Source: Lithodes maja
Taxonomy: Eukaryota; Arthropoda; Malacostraca; Decapoda; Lithodidae
Reading direction: 5' to 3'
NCBI GenBank assembly: GCA_037953745.1
Contig: JBAKBP010003185.1
Span: 1-64,000 of the forward strand
Length of the DNA: 64,000 nt
Numbering within the stretch: position 1 is the stretch's first letter; each line of letters opens with the position of its first letter. This document shows positions 20,741-32,744 of the stretch, one piece after another. Under the pieces are notes generated by a model. That model did not search any database, was not told the origin of the DNA, and saw nothing but the letters and a program-made list of their open reading frames with translations. The position numbers and the translations under genes were made by a program.

Positions 20741-21785
20741 CTGCGGTTGTGGACGGCCTTCGCTCTCTTCCTGAACCTATCAACTCCGGTGTTCCTCAGG
20801 GGTCTGACCGTCTGTTCGATCTCCAGTTCTCTTTCTAATATTCATTAATGATCTCCTCAACTGTATCCACTCATATGCTGATGACTCTACCTTACACTAT
20901 TTAACTAGTTTCTCACAACAAACCAGCATGCAATCACTCCAAAACTCACGTGACAGGGACTTGGCACACCTATCTTCTGATCTTTCTACTATCTCTGATT
21001 GGGGCAGAGAAAACCTTGTTACTCCCAATACATCCAAAACTCAACCTGTCAACTCGTCAACACCGTCCACAAGACTATGACTTACTCTTCAACAACATAC
21101 AAATTAACCCTTCATCTTCTCTTTATATTCTTGGTGTATCATTTTCTTCCGATTCCTTTTGGAAAGACCATATTTCCACTCCTGCTAAAACAGCTTCCCA
21201 GAATCTGGGTGTGCTCAACCGCCTCCGAGGATTATTTTCCCCATGCACAGTTTCTTGCTCTGTACAAGTGCACAGTGTGTTCATGTATTAAGCATTGTTC
21301 GCATGTGTGGGGAGGATCCTCTCACACAGCACTTCTAGACACGGTAGAAAAGAAAGCCTTTCGTCTCATTAATTCACGTCCACTCACCGGTTCTCTGAAA
21401 TCTCTCTCTTCGCCGTAATGCTATATCCTTCTCACTATTCTACCACTATTACAATAATCAGTGATCTTCAGAGCTCTTTCAGTGTATACCACCTCCTCTA
21501 CGTAGAGCACGTAGCACTCAAATTGCAACACAATTCCACTCCTATTTTGTGCAACTCTCCAAAAGAGTTAAACGATATTCCCAATCTTTCTTCTATTCAA
21601 CAGCTGAGCTCTGGAATTCTCCCTGAATCCATCTTTCCCTCACCCTATGACTTATATTGCTTCAACCTCCGTTTGTTCAGGCTCGTACTTCCCTTGATTT
21701 TGGCCATGTCACTCTTTCAACTCTGGGGGAGGCACTCGTCACAGGCAGTTTTTATTTTGTCTCCCTCATCCACATAGAAAAAAAT
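20740..21785 (+). pseudogene. Decayed LINE reverse transcriptase (3' half)
   Basis: Translation in shifting + frames gives INSGVPQGS (RT motif), then FINDLLN...SYADDSTLHYL with the YADD catalytic box. Next come LYILGVSFSSDSFWKDHI, then a C-terminal part with HVWGGSSHTALLD and, in another frame, TAELWNSLPESIFPS. These are the usual 3'-half motifs of Jockey/CR1-superfamily LINEs. At least three frameshifts and a stop make it inactive. The tail after 21700 matches the fragment in intron 5 at 9019-9120. Confidence 0.75.
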
Positions 21786-21873
21786 AGCTCTTTCCTTAGT
21801 TGAACTAAATCATCTGCCATTAGCTTTATATTATGAAAAAGTCCTTGACTGACATTTACCGTATGTTTTAAAC

Positions 21874-22169
21874 CAGTGGCTCTTAACCTTTTTAGCACCG
21901 CGCCCCCCTTTGGTCAGGACTAACCAATCTGCATGCAAGGATTAAAACAGATTAATGGTTTTATGTCAACAATACATGTGGTTGCTCGGAATGACGGTTG
22001 TGAATTTTTCCTATCAAAGTTTCTTATTTGTATATATCTTTGCGATTACCCTGTATGCATTTGAATGGCCTAGCCCTATTTTGAAATTTGATTACCCCAC
22101 GCCCCCCTAGCATTTTCAAACGCCCCCTAGGGGGGCGCCCCCCCCCCCCCCCCAGGTTAAGAACCACTG
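21874..22169. mobile_element. hAT-type MITE with perfect 8-bp target duplication
   Basis: The left end CAGTGGCTCTTAACCT and the right end AGGTTAAGAACCACTG are inverted repeats. They are flanked by the identical 8-bp duplication TTTTAAAC at 21866-21873 and 22170-22177. GCGCCCCCC blocks and a long poly-C run occur near both ends. The 8-bp duplication and CAGTGG terminus are diagnostic of non-autonomous hAT elements. Confidence 0.92.
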
Positions 22170-22489
22170 TTTTAAACCATTGAACGTGAAATGTTATTAA
22201 TTATATTTAAACAGAGTGAAATTATCTGGTTGTAGCTTACATGATACACGAAAAGGCTAATATAATAGACCATAGACTACAGTAGATCAGGACTGGACAC
22301 GAAAATGGAACTTTGCAATAAGGGACCCAAAATCGGAGAAAGAACCCCAAGTTCGAAACTCGAAACCGCGAAAATATAAATTTTTCCCGGTTTTGAGGTT
22401 CGAACCTAGTATCATTTTAAAACGAAAATGCCCGTTCATAATACTAGAAACTAATAAGTAAGGAGAGAAATAGATGAATGGAAATAATT

Positions 22490-22834
22490 TTAAGGGGACT
22501 GACTTGCTTTTTCTCTCTTGGTTTTATATATTAGGCCCCATTCAGCATACTGTTTTAAGACGTTTCTCCCCATTCAGGTATCGTTTTTCCCTGTCGAGCG
22601 ATAGCGAGCGATCATTGTATGGAGAAATCCGGCTTCGCTGGAGAAATTTTTCTACCGAAAAATGTACAAATTATGTCATCTGTCTAAAACATAATGCAAA
22701 ATATGGTGGCTCGCTATCGCTTTCCAGGTTCATATTTACACCTGGATGAGCATAAACGTCTCAAAACAGTAGGCTGAATGGGGTCGAATGGCTACTACCT
22801 AGAAAGAAAATAAATGCAGGTCGGTCCCCAAATC
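22490..22834. mobile_element. Family A palindromic MITE
   Basis: Starts at TTAA (22490-22493) with AGGGGACTGACTTGCTTTTT and has the GGCCCCATTCAGC, GAGCGATAGCGAGCG and CCGGCTTCGCTGG segments of the family. The right arm ends near CAGGTCGGTCCCC without a clear TTAA. Confidence 0.78.
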
Positions 22835-23296
22835 AAGTCGGAGTCACGGTGCCACCACTAGAATTATACCGTTCTCCCTCTGGCTAGGTCACATCAGCCA
22901 TTTGTCCGTCAATTTACAATGAGTAAGGGTTTTTCTTAATACTATCTTTTTGTATTATCTTATTGGAATCTACACTTGACTGAATGTAAACTGTTCAGTA
23001 TATGATTTTAGAGACAATTAAGTAATATACCGGTACTACGTTACTTAGCTGAAGATACCATGCCTACTGTATTATTGTATTAATTGTATTTATTTGTGAA
23101 ATTTAATAGTATTAAGGTCGAAATTTACTAGATTTCACAATTGTGATGAGCTTGGGGGCGATTTGAATCCTTTACTTGATTGGCGCATTAGTGAAGTAAG
23201 GACGTTTGAACTGAAACGCTTACATAATTTACCTAGCGGCATATGTTGGTGATACATTCGGCTCGCAAATTTTATCTCAAAGGTTTATTATCATAA

Positions 23297-23950
23297 AATG
23301 GCAAGAAATACTGGCATGGAGAACATAAGAATTCTGTTTATGTCCGAAATAAAGGAGATTGGAAATGGCACCTGGCGGGAGGGAGATTCACCTGTGTACT
23401 CCTAAGTGAAATTTCTGATTACAGTCTCCATAGGGAACACGGTTTCTTGTTGATTGCAAATGTTTTGGGATCATTTAGTCATGGAACCGTGCTTTACCGT
23501 GACGTGAATGACTCTTATTTTTACTTTAATAGCCAACCAACGGATGCACCTCCCGGAGTAGTAGAATATTTGACCGAAAAATGTCCTTCAGGGCAATTGA
23601 TTACCAATTTAATTCCTCTGCAGTCAGACTATATTTTTACCTGCGCATACCATTGCCTAAATTTTGCTACATACATTTGTAGCCACCCCAAGATCTCTGC
23701 AAGGGAATTGGCTATTGAATATACAATGGATATCACTGCAGATAATGAGCTATTTATTTTCTTCAATACGCTTTATCTATTAACTACATTTCCCAACAGT
23801 ATCAACCTAATGGATTACCGGTATCGGGATAGATTTCCAGATTTTCTGGTTTTGTCGCTCTGTCCCGAGACGACTGTTTCCAGGACAGCGAAAAAGGTCC
23901 GGAAAACAAAAGCAAAGCGGCTCCGTGACCGAAAGTTCTTCAGGGTCTGA
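23297..23950 (+). pseudogene. Adenain-like cysteine protease ORF, probably Polinton/Maverick or adintovirus-derived
   Basis: An open frame of about 217 codons with no early ATG, ending TGA at 23948. In the middle a His (SHG) is followed 16 residues later by FNS, then PP and VEYL, then Q about 15 residues on and TCAYHC. This spacing of His, Asn/Asp, Gln and Cys matches the adenovirus-type (C5, Ulp1-fold) protease carried by Polinton/Maverick elements and adintoviruses. The usual CG before the second motif is CA here. The C-terminus is Lys/Arg-rich. No capsid, ATPase, integrase or polymerase B genes were recognised nearby, so it looks like an isolated relic. Family call is by motif only. Confidence 0.5.
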
Positions 23951-23999
23951 GAACGGGAAATAGCCTTGCACTGGCCTTTAAAAAGATAATATCGCATAA

Positions 24000-26880
24000 T
24001 TCTCCACTCTCTCTCTCCATCGATAAATTTGCATGTCGTAATTTAAGTCACCCACAACCATAAATAACACATATTAATAATACAAAAATAACATATTAAT
24101 AATAAAAAGGAAGAAGTTATTTTCGTGCCCTTTTGTTATGATAATATTATTTGAGGCATATGGAAATTCCAATGATTACAATATATTATACAAGCACCTT
24201 GTGTAGCCATCTACTATATAATAAAAACGTGTATAATCACAAGAAATCGTGATATACCGTGCATATCCTAGGTGTTAGTGTTATGCCCTGTTTTCTACAG
24301 GATTAACTTGGGTACTGTTAGTTCTAACTGACTGGGTATAGAAGGCTGCATGCACAAAACAAGGTATGAGGAATAGAGAACACAAAATAAACACACGGTA
24401 ACAAGACACACGATCACTTTTATTGATGTACACACTTCTGTAGTTTTCTTGATGATGATTAATATGAAGCATAAGAAGATATGAATACTCGTACAAGACA
24501 AATGATAGAATTGAACAACACTAGCATTAAGTGGATCTGGATGGAGCCTAGTCTCCCACTTCCAACGTTCAGGTATTAATCTTCTGATCACTGGCTTTAT
24601 TCACAAGTTTATATACTGGAGACCATAAATGTTACTTATTGATTCATATTCACTGTTAGATTTATCACTGGTAGCTCTGGTGCACAAGTAGTAGTTCACA
24701 GACTAGATTAGACACGCATATTTTAGAGTACGGGAATTCTAGTAACCTCAGGGGGGTACTGATCTAAGTTTTATATTCTTGTATCAGAAACACATAGAAC
24801 GCAAATCAGTGGGCGAACATCAGATATCACTAGGGTTTCACTTCTATGTAATAATATCTGGATATATGGGTAATTACGAGAGTTAATATCGCCTGTTAAT
24901 TAATAAACACTGATACGCTTAGCACTTCCTAATGGAATGGTTATATATGAATTATACTGTGGCAAAGATATAGCCACTTCATAGAAATATTAATAAGTGA
25001 GTCTCTAAATAGCACTGTAACACTGTAGCACTGATAGAGTGAATCTTGGGTAGTATTTGATTGGTCTGGTCCTGGTTATCTTGCGTCCGCGATGTTGGGG
25101 GCTAATGACTGGTTCCGCGGCCGTCCAGATGGTCCATATGTAGAAAGTTCTCAAGACGGATCTCATGGCGATCGTTGCTGGTTACACTCTTATATACCCT
25201 CTGGTTTCTAGACCTGAATCACAGATATTGGGATCTTCCTGTCAATCTGGATCGGAATTAACGCCAAGCGCATCTCACGTCGATCGCTCAGCTTCCCGGT
25301 CTATATGAAGGTTATAAGGTGCACGTAGATTTCTTTTACGTGGACAGATCCTTCTATCTAAATCTGCCACGGAGTCTGCCGGCTCTGGAACTCAATTCTC
25401 AGGAACAAACAATGATAGAGCTAGAGGTCAACTCAAGGGACCAACCACTGATTGGTGTCTATCTTTCAACTGATTTTACTGGAGGCTGGAGCTTGGTTTA
25501 TAGGTTCGGTTTTGGACCCTGTAGGCAATAGGGATCTCGAGTTTTGATGGACTTATTTGACCTCTCAATTGCTACGGGAACTAGGTAAGGTGGTGATTAC
25601 TGTTGTGGCACATGGCTGTATGGAGCCTTCATAATGTGATATAACAGCCTTAGTAAGAGGTACTATTTTGGCTATACTGGAAGTATTTAGGGGAGAGAGA
25701 CTGGATCTACTTTGCGAGGAGGTTTGGGACATCTTTGATAGGAGCGTCTCTCTTAGATTGCTCAGTCTTCATTCTATGGTATAGCTGAGGTGCTAATTTG
25801 GTTATCGGAGTATGCAAGAAAGGTTAATGGGTTATTGTGGGTTAATAGAGGTTAGTAAGGGTGTTAGTCATACATGGTTAGTTCATTGATAGGAAGAATT
25901 CCTGTGCTACCTGGCAATGACCCGGAAGTCAAAACAGGGGTCAGGTATACCTCCGCAGGGGTAGGGGTCTCCCTCCTCGGGTGGGTGAAAGGGGTAGGTG
26001 CGCGTCCTCTCTCTGTGATGGTCGTCTGGGCGGCTGTGGCTGGGGGCTTGCCATATTACAAGTGTTTGTAATAACCCTCTGTTTATGAGACAGATGTGGG
26101 TGTTCGTAATACCAAAATTGAAGGTGCCTTGATCAGCTGGTTTAATTGGTTGGGTTGTTAATTGCATGGTTTGTTGGATGTGGTGGAGACTGGGTTGCTA
26201 ACTCTGCCACATTTATCTGGAAGTATGGCAATAGAAGTTAGTCACTGGCGAGGCGGCTAGCCTCGCACTGACGATCATTTGGTACAGGGTTGTGAATGGG
26301 TTGTGAGGGAATAGATGGCATGCAAAGGGTTAGTAAAGTTCTAATGGTGTTCCTTCCTACTGGGGGAAGGTAGGCTGGATAGGAGTATATAATTATACAA
26401 AAGGTTTGAGAATGTTAGTAACGGAAAAGTTAAGGATATTCAGGGGGTATGGTGGAGAGGCTAGGTTAGGAGGGAGTTGAGGAGCGTGGGGGGTTAACGA
26501 GAGGGAGAGGGTTAAGGGGGGCTACGTGGAAGTTTGACCCTAAGGTCTCTGGGCGTAGGGGTGGCATTAGGCTACAGTTGGTATCTTAGACTGGGGGTTA
26601 CCGACAGGGAAGGTAGGGTAATCAAACGCTACCGGGGGATGAGCAATAGGTGGTGGTATATGAGTCTGGAAATTATAGAATCATGTGGACTGTGGGGAAG
26701 ATGAGGTTAGCTGTAGGTGTGTGCTTGACTGTGGATAAAAGTAGATAAAAACATAGTGTACTATTACTCGTCAATACGAGGGGTTATGGACACTATTAGT
26801 TGACACGATTTCTTGCTATTCTAGTTGTCCCTGGGAACTGCGTTTTCTATGAAATATATACCAAAGAAAGCGGCAGTTCG
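24000..26880. other. Unassigned region, no gene recognised
   Basis: No ORF with conserved motifs and no clear terminal repeats were found. A CTTATATACCCTC promoter-like string occurs at 25190-25202, and purine-rich + strand sequence dominates from 25.8 to 26.7 kb. It could be the interior of a degraded LTR or DIRS-type element, but nothing seen decides it. Confidence 0.3.
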
Positions 26881-27175
26881 TAGGGGTAGCTTCATTATTG
26901 TTTCGTGGTAGATAATAATAATAATAATAATAATAATAGTTCTTAAAGCTAGCGCATGCTAAGCTAGCTAAGGATAGCTCAATAAGGCCGATTAGGCGTA
27001 TTTCCATTGGGGTCCTGTACTACTATCCCATCCCTTTGCTCATGAGGGATGGTAACGACTCAGTGCTTGTGAAAAATCTTTAATGCGCCGAGCGTGGGCG
27101 CGAACCCGGGCCTTCTGGGTGGAAGTCCGAGACGCTAGTCACTACACCAAGTGAGCCGCTGATATGCGTCGAGAC
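26880..27175 (-). repeat. tRNA-derived SINE with AAT microsatellite tail
   Basis: On the minus strand, 27165 back to about 27090 reads as a tRNA-like head with A-box TTGGTGTAGTGACTAGCG and B-box GGGTTCGCGCC, followed by an unrelated body. The element ends in an (AAT)n tract near 26910-26937. The anticodon and T-stems are mismatched, so it is not a tRNA gene. Confidence 0.6.
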
Positions 27176-27346
27176 GATGGTAAAAGAGGGTTATCTATAC
27201 AATCTCTGGTTGGGGTAAGAATTAGAGTTACTGCATGGTTGCTAACATCTTCAGTCATTATCTCTGTCTAGGTCGTACAGGAATAATGGTTATATATACA
27301 ATGGTGTACCCATGGGTATCATAGTTTCTTATCAATTATGACATGG

Positions 27347-27627
27347 GGGTTAACATATTACTTCTCGGATGGAAGAACATACATAGATTTATGGGGGCGG
27401 TTGGTCTTCAGAAACTTAGTCTGGCAAGACAAGGTATTTTAGGGGGTTAACATATTACTTCTCGGATGGAAGAACATACATAGATTTATGGGGGCGGTTG
27501 GTCTTCAGAAACTTAGTCTGGCAAGACAGGGCTTAACATATTACTTCTCGGATGGAAGAACATACATAGATTTATGGGGGCGGTTGGTCTTCAGAAACTT
27601 AGTCTGGCAAGACAAGGTATTTTAGGG
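27347..27627. repeat. Three tandem copies of a 97/86-bp unit
   Basis: The unit starting TTAACATATTACTTCTCGG begins at 27350, 27447 and 27533. The second unit is 11 bp shorter than the first because it lacks the AGGTATTTTAGGG end. Copies are otherwise nearly identical. No coding content is seen. Confidence 0.93.
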
Positions 27628-27780
27628 TATGTTGATATTGATATCTTAACTTAGGGACAGGGCATGGGTGTATTAAATTAAGGTGTATTCATGTTCATCA
27701 TCATGTAGGTAGAGTCTGGCGGGTAAGAGGTGTAGGACACGAGGGGTAGTGGATACGCGAGGTGGGCGAAGGGTCAGTGG

Positions 27781-27963
27781 TTAGAAGCGATAGGCAGGTG
27801 TGGTTTGGAGCTGCTTAGCCCTGCGGGCTTCGGCCTGTCTGAACTGCTTGGCTTGGTCACCTGGTCCTTTCGTTCTGTGGGCCTTTCCTTCGGGTGTTTC
27901 TGTTCCCGTTTCTTTGTTGTTCTCGCTTGTGGCTTCCGTGGTGGACTTCTCGTTCTGGGGCAT
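27781..27963 (-). CDS. Hypothetical 60-residue polar ORF
   Basis: An ATG-initiated minus-strand ORF (ATG at 27961-27963 in an AAAATGC context) encoding a Glu/Lys/Thr/Ala-rich, highly polar peptide with no recognised domain. Base composition is more GC-rich than its surroundings. It could be the start of a decayed gag-like gene or chance. No function is claimed. Confidence 0.2.
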   Translation of the reverse strand: MPQNEKSTTEATSENNKETGTETPEGKAHRTKGPGDQAKQFRQAEARRAKQLQTTPAYRF

Positions 27964-28099
27964 TTTAGTTAGGTATTGTTGATATCGTCAGTATAGCTCT
28001 GGCTCTAGTTCAGAAGCACCCACCAGAGGTCTCATGTGAAGCCTTGGTTGGACGAGAATGGAACGGAGTATTCTTCATTCTCGAATCTATGATTTTATT

Positions 28100-28315
28100 T
28101 TTTGTTCGTCACTTTTGATGACTCCTTTTCATTCTATTCTGGCTATCATTAATATATCTTATTCAGTTTAGGAAGGAACTCGAGGAATCAAAGGGGTACA
28201 AACTATCTCAATTAACCCGTTGATTCCCACAGATCCTCCTTAAGCTAAAAAAAAATGTTTAGTGGTAACCAGAATAAAAGGAAGAAATTCGTCAAGGTTT
28301 ACCGAAAAGGGTTAA
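28100..28315. mobile_element. TTAACCC-type MITE (family C), left end eroded
   Basis: ATTCTATTCTGGCTATCATTAA, CAGTTTAGGAAGG, CACAGATCCTCCTTAAGC and the right terminus CCGAAAAGGGTTAA (28312-28315) follow the order seen in other copies. The left TTAA is not recognisable. Confidence 0.65.
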
Positions 28316-28534
28316 TGTTATCTGGTGCGATGTCTTGAGGGTTATTATGATTATTGATTATTTTGTTTAATTATTATTGAGGATTTGGATTATGCCATTA
28401 TCGAGCCATTTATGTTTTAGTTTCCCCCTAGACACAGAAAAACGCCTCCCCAGACCTCTATCAAACTAAAAATATATATATAACAATAATAACACCCCCA
28501 GACACCCTACAGTTCAAATATGTGTTTTTCTCGA

Positions 28535-28615
28535 GCTGTGGTATAATCAGTAGAGCGTCGGCTGCTGATCAAAGGGTCAGCAGATCGAGCCGGCACTGTC
28601 AAAATTGTATAGGTA
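28535..28615 (+). repeat. tRNA-like sequence
   Basis: TGGTATAATCAGTAGAGCG resembles an A-box and GATCGAGCC a weak B-box, about 40 bases apart. Stems do not fold as a standard tRNA. It is probably a SINE head. The adjacent 28640-28740 carries family A-like scraps (GCTCGCCCAGAAAAATAC). Confidence 0.35.
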
Positions 28616-29044
28616 AATGTCTGGCAATTTCCAAAGGCCAGTTTCTCTTACTTTGCAGACTCGCTATAGCTCGCCCAGAAAAATACTGATACCTTGATAG
28701 GGTGAAGCGTCTTATGATCGCAAAACACATAAGGTAAACTTAACCCCTTGAGGATTATGATGGGTTTTGATAATATATTCTGGCTATTATTAGACAACTT
28801 TATTAAGATTAGGAAGGGTATATGGAAGTCATAGAACATAAGAACATAAGAAAATGGGAGTCTGCAGAAAGCCGATTGGCCTAAGCAAGGCAGATCCCTG
28901 TCCCACACAACCCCAATTACAAAGCCCAATTATAGGCTCAACACTCTAATACCCTGAGGATCATCTTACCAAAACGGTTAGAGATTAACGCAGGATTACG
29001 AGGGTCTGCAGAGCGCTGATTGGCCCAACCCTGCTGATCCCCCT

Positions 29045-32000
29045 TCACACCCAACCCTTCTCGTCCATATACTTATCCAATTTTATCTTAAAGCTCCCTA
29101 TCGTTTTTAATCCCACTATAGCACTTGGTAGTCCATTCCACCCATCTACAACTCTGTTACCAAACCAATATTTGCCTATATCTTTTCTGAAACGAAATTT
29201 ATCTAATTTGAAACCATTGGTACGAGTTCTTTCGCTATCACTGAGCTTTAGTACATTTGTCATGTCCCCTTTGTTAATCCCACTAACCCACTTGAACACC
29301 TCTATCATATCCCCTCTAACTCTGCGTCTCTCTAACGAATGTAAGCCTAATTTCTTCAACCTTTCTTTATACGGAAGATTTCTAATATTATGGATCATTT
29401 TTGTCATTCTACGTTGTACTCTCTCCAATGAATCTATGTCCATTCTGTAATAAGGACACCAAAATTGAACAGCATAATCCATATGGGGTCTCACTAATGA
29501 CAAGTAAAGTTTTAAGATAACATCAGCAGTTCTGTTACTCACACTCCTTGAGATGAACCCGAGAATCCTGTTTGCCTTGTTTCGAACGCTTATACACTGT
29601 TGTCTAGGCTTCAAATCATTGCTAACAAACACACCTAGATCTTTCTCACAATTCGAGTTTTCTAATTCCACATTAGCTAGTTTATATTTAACATTTGTAT
29701 GCATCTTCCCTATCTTTAATACCTTGCATTTGTCAATGTTAAACTTCATCTGCCAATTTACTGACCATTCGTGTAAGGTATCTAGATCCCTTTGGAGGCA
29801 CTCTATATCTCTATCTGAATCAATTGTTCTCCCCATTTTGGTATCGTCTGCAAATTTACTTATCCTACTAGTTATACCTAAATCAAGGTCATTTATGTAT
29901 ATAACAAACAACAGAGGACCTAATACAGATCCCTGGGGGACACCACTTTTGACTGCTCCCCATTCTGACTTCGTACCATTTATGCTGACTCTCTGCTTCC
30001 TACCAATTAGCCATGACCTAATCCATCCCAACAACGCCCCACCTATTCCATGCGCCTCAACCTTTCTCATCAATCTCTCATGGGGGACTCTGTCGAAAGC
30101 TTTACTGAAATCTAAATATATTATATCATATGACTTATCATTATCTACTGCTTCATATACCTCTGAGAAAAAACTAAGCAAATTAGTAAGGCAAGAACGT
30201 CCCTGAGTGAATCCATGCTGAGAAGAATTTATTAAATTAAATGTATCTAAGTGGTTTCTAATTTTACTAGCAATAATTGACTCTAGTAGCTTTCCTATGA
30301 TTGATGTAAGACTAATGGGACGGTAATTGGATGCTATTGATTTGTCACCTTTTTTGAAGATCGGAACTACGTTTGCAAGCTTCCAAGCTTCTGGAACTAT
30401 ACCTGTCTCCAATGACTTGTTAAATAAAAATGTTAATGGGTAACTTAACTCATCCCTACATTCTTTTAATACTCTAGCATATACCTCATCAGGACCAGGC
30501 GATTTATGAGGTTTCAGTCTGTCAATTTCCTTAAGCACATCATTTCTACTTATAGTAACCGTACTTAACCTATTTTCTATACTATCGCTATATACCTTAC
30601 GGACTTCTGGAAACTGTGCCAAATTTTCATTAGTGAAAACGGAAAGAAATTGACTATTTAATGTACTGCACATTTCTAAATCATTTTCTGTCATTTCTCC
30701 TATCGAAGTTTTAAGGGGACCAATTACATCTCTAACCTTGGATTTATATAGTTGGTAAAAAGCTTTAGGATTATTTTTTGAGTCATTGGCAACCTTAATT
30801 TCATAATTTCTTTTTTCTTTCCTAATATCCTTTTTTACCTGTCTTGATAGATTCTGACAGTAAGCAAGTAGGTGAATTTCGCCTTTTCTAATTTTTCTAT
30901 ATATTCCTCTCTTTTGTCCTAGAAGATCTAATAGTCTATTATTCATCCATTTGGGTTGGTTCTGTGTTGATCTAAATTTTCTTTTGGGGATGTATTTATT
31001 TTGTGCATTGAATACTGACTTGATAAAATTATCGTATGTATCTACCAAGGTTGACGTCTCTTCCTGACTTAAGATGACAGGTGCCTGAGAAGGGGTACAC
31101 TCATTTGGACACCTGGATCAACTTAATTTTTTGACCATAGGGTCCGCTAATAGGGCTCTTCTTAACCCACCATAATTGGCTTTTCTAACGTCAGGTATTA
31201 ATGTTGTATTCTCTCTGGTATTACCTTTCCATTGTATATTAAAATACACAGAATTGTGGTCACTATTTCCTAGGTGGTCCCCTATCTCTACATTATTTAC
31301 CATATGTTCATTGTTACTGAAAACTAAATCGAGAATATTATTACCTCTAGTCGGCGTATCTATGAATTGAAATAAAAAACTATCTTGTACTACCTCTATA
31401 AACTCCTCAGAATCAGAGTCTCCTATTTGATGCTGCCAATCTATATTCGGAAAATTAAAATCCCCCATAATGCACACATTGCTAAACCTTGATGCCATTT
31501 TAATTTCCTCCCATAATGACGTTCCGTCATTTCTACTCATATTTGGCGGTCTATACATAACTCCAATAACTATGGTCTCACTACCTTCGTTAACCTCTAC
31601 CCAAACACTTTCATTATCGTTATTTAGTCTAATACCTGATTTAATACAGCTTTTTAATGTACTCCTGACAAACACTGCGATACCGCCACCCCTCTTACTT
31701 GTTCGGTCATATTTAAACAAACTATATCCTGGTATATCAAATTCTGCTAAAAAATGCCTGGTTTCTGTATTAATCCACGTTTCAGTTAGCGCTATTATGT
31801 CTATATTTTCTTTGCTAACAAGGGCTCTAAGTTCGTTCATTTTGTTACATAGACTCCTACAGTTTGTGTAATATACTCTCAATTTACTTCTTTTCTTTAT
31901 ACCTAATTTACCTTTGTTTTTAGCGACATTTCCATCTTCCATTGCACCATCACTACTATCATTTGCATTATAGTCATCATTTTTAGCATGAGACTGAATA

Positions 32001-32062
32001 TCCTTATCGCTTTCGCCTGACGCTAAAATTGTTCCATTTAACCTCTCATTTACACTCTCCAT
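29045..32062 (-). pseudogene. CR1-like ORF2: endonuclease-reverse transcriptase with one in-frame TGA
   Basis: Reading from the ATG at 32062, an APE-type endonuclease comes first: RVYYTNCRSL, ALTETWIN, MGDFNFPNIDW and GNSDHNSVYF. A single TGA at 31118-31120 interrupts the frame, which then continues in the same phase. The RT has SPGPDEVYARVLKE, YRPISLTSIIGKLLE, LDFSKAFDRVPH, GVPQGSVLGPLL and FADDTK (about 29855). The C-terminal thumb and connector (RRVRGDMIEVFKWVSG) is complete, ending at 29045. Only this one stop was found, so the copy is young but probably unable to make full ORF2 without readthrough. Confidence 0.88.
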
Positions 32063-32070
32063 ATTTCTGT

Positions 32071-32706
32071 TCAAAACCCCACAACCACCCTATCTAAAGA
32101 ACTAGCTAATGTAGAAACCCCTAACCGTGAAAGATGAACCCCATCCCTTGCGTACATCCCATCTCTCCCATAGAAACTATCCCAGTTATCAATGAATGGT
32201 ATTGCTTTTTCTTTGCAATATTTCTCCAAACGGCAATTGACACCAATCGCCCTGGATGTCCATTCCTTGGGAACTCCTCTTCTGGGTAGGATACAATGTA
32301 CTACAGGGATCCCTCCCTTCATCCTAACTTTATCTAACACATCCCGATACTGCTGCAGCAGTTCCTCACTTCTACCCTTACCAACATCGTTACTCCCGGC
32401 ACTGAGACAGATAATGGGGTTATCTCCACTATCTTCCAAGATGTGGTCCATCTTCTCTAAAACCCTCCCAACTCCATGGCCAGGCAGACACACAACCTTC
32501 CTAAGTTTAGTGCGGGTAGCCCTAACTAAATGTCTTACCATGGAGTCGCCCACAATCGACACAGACTTACCTTCTCGGGACACAGACTTACCTTTCCCTC
32601 GGGAGGATCCAGCAGCTGCAGTTGGAGAACCCCCGGTGGTGGCAGAAGCTCCCTTGGTGGTGGTGGTGGTGGTGGTGGTGGGGGTAGTGGTGGTGGTAGG
32701 TAGCAC
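32071..32706 (-). pseudogene. CR1-like ORF1: SGNH-hydrolase (esterase) domain, 5' truncated
   Basis: About 211 codons beginning inside a Thr/Pro-rich linker. The SGNH blocks are visible: GDSMVRHL (block I Ser), a conserved Gly in LPGHGVG, AGSNDVGKG (block III Asn) and DGVHLS (block V Asp and His). Its TGA (32071-32073) lies 9 nt upstream of the ORF2 ATG at 32060-32062, so the two ORFs are almost contiguous. No ATG is present before a stop upstream, indicating truncation. Esterase-type ORF1 proteins are known in CR1-clade LINEs and bind or act on lipids in some cases. Confidence 0.8.
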
Positions 32707-32744
32707 AGCGTCAGAGCTATTCTAGCTATATTTAGACGATTTTG

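Larger units (their letters stand above)
28830..32725 (-). mobile_element. CR1-like LINE, 5' truncated, one stop in ORF2
   Basis: A minus-strand element with an SGNH-esterase ORF, then an endonuclease-RT ORF, then a 3' end made of an 8-bp repeat (on the minus strand TTCTTATG TTCTTATG TTCTATG at 28830-28852). Short octamer tails and an ORF1 esterase are hallmarks of the CR1 clade (family knowledge). The 5' end is cut: the esterase frame has a stop shortly upstream and no ATG. Family C MITE sequence flanks it on both sides. Confidence 0.85.

Noticed and set aside
24281..24591. Minus-strand ORFs of 71-98 codons
   Set aside because: No motif, overlapping in different frames, and no flanking splice signals or repeats that would support a gene.
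27090..27165. Possible minus-strand tRNA gene
   Set aside because: The anticodon loop and T-stem do not fit a functional tRNA and the sequence continues into a SINE-like body with an AAT tail.
29172..31871. Several + strand ORFs of 64-217 codons
   Set aside because: Antisense shadows of the minus-strand CR1-like ORF2.
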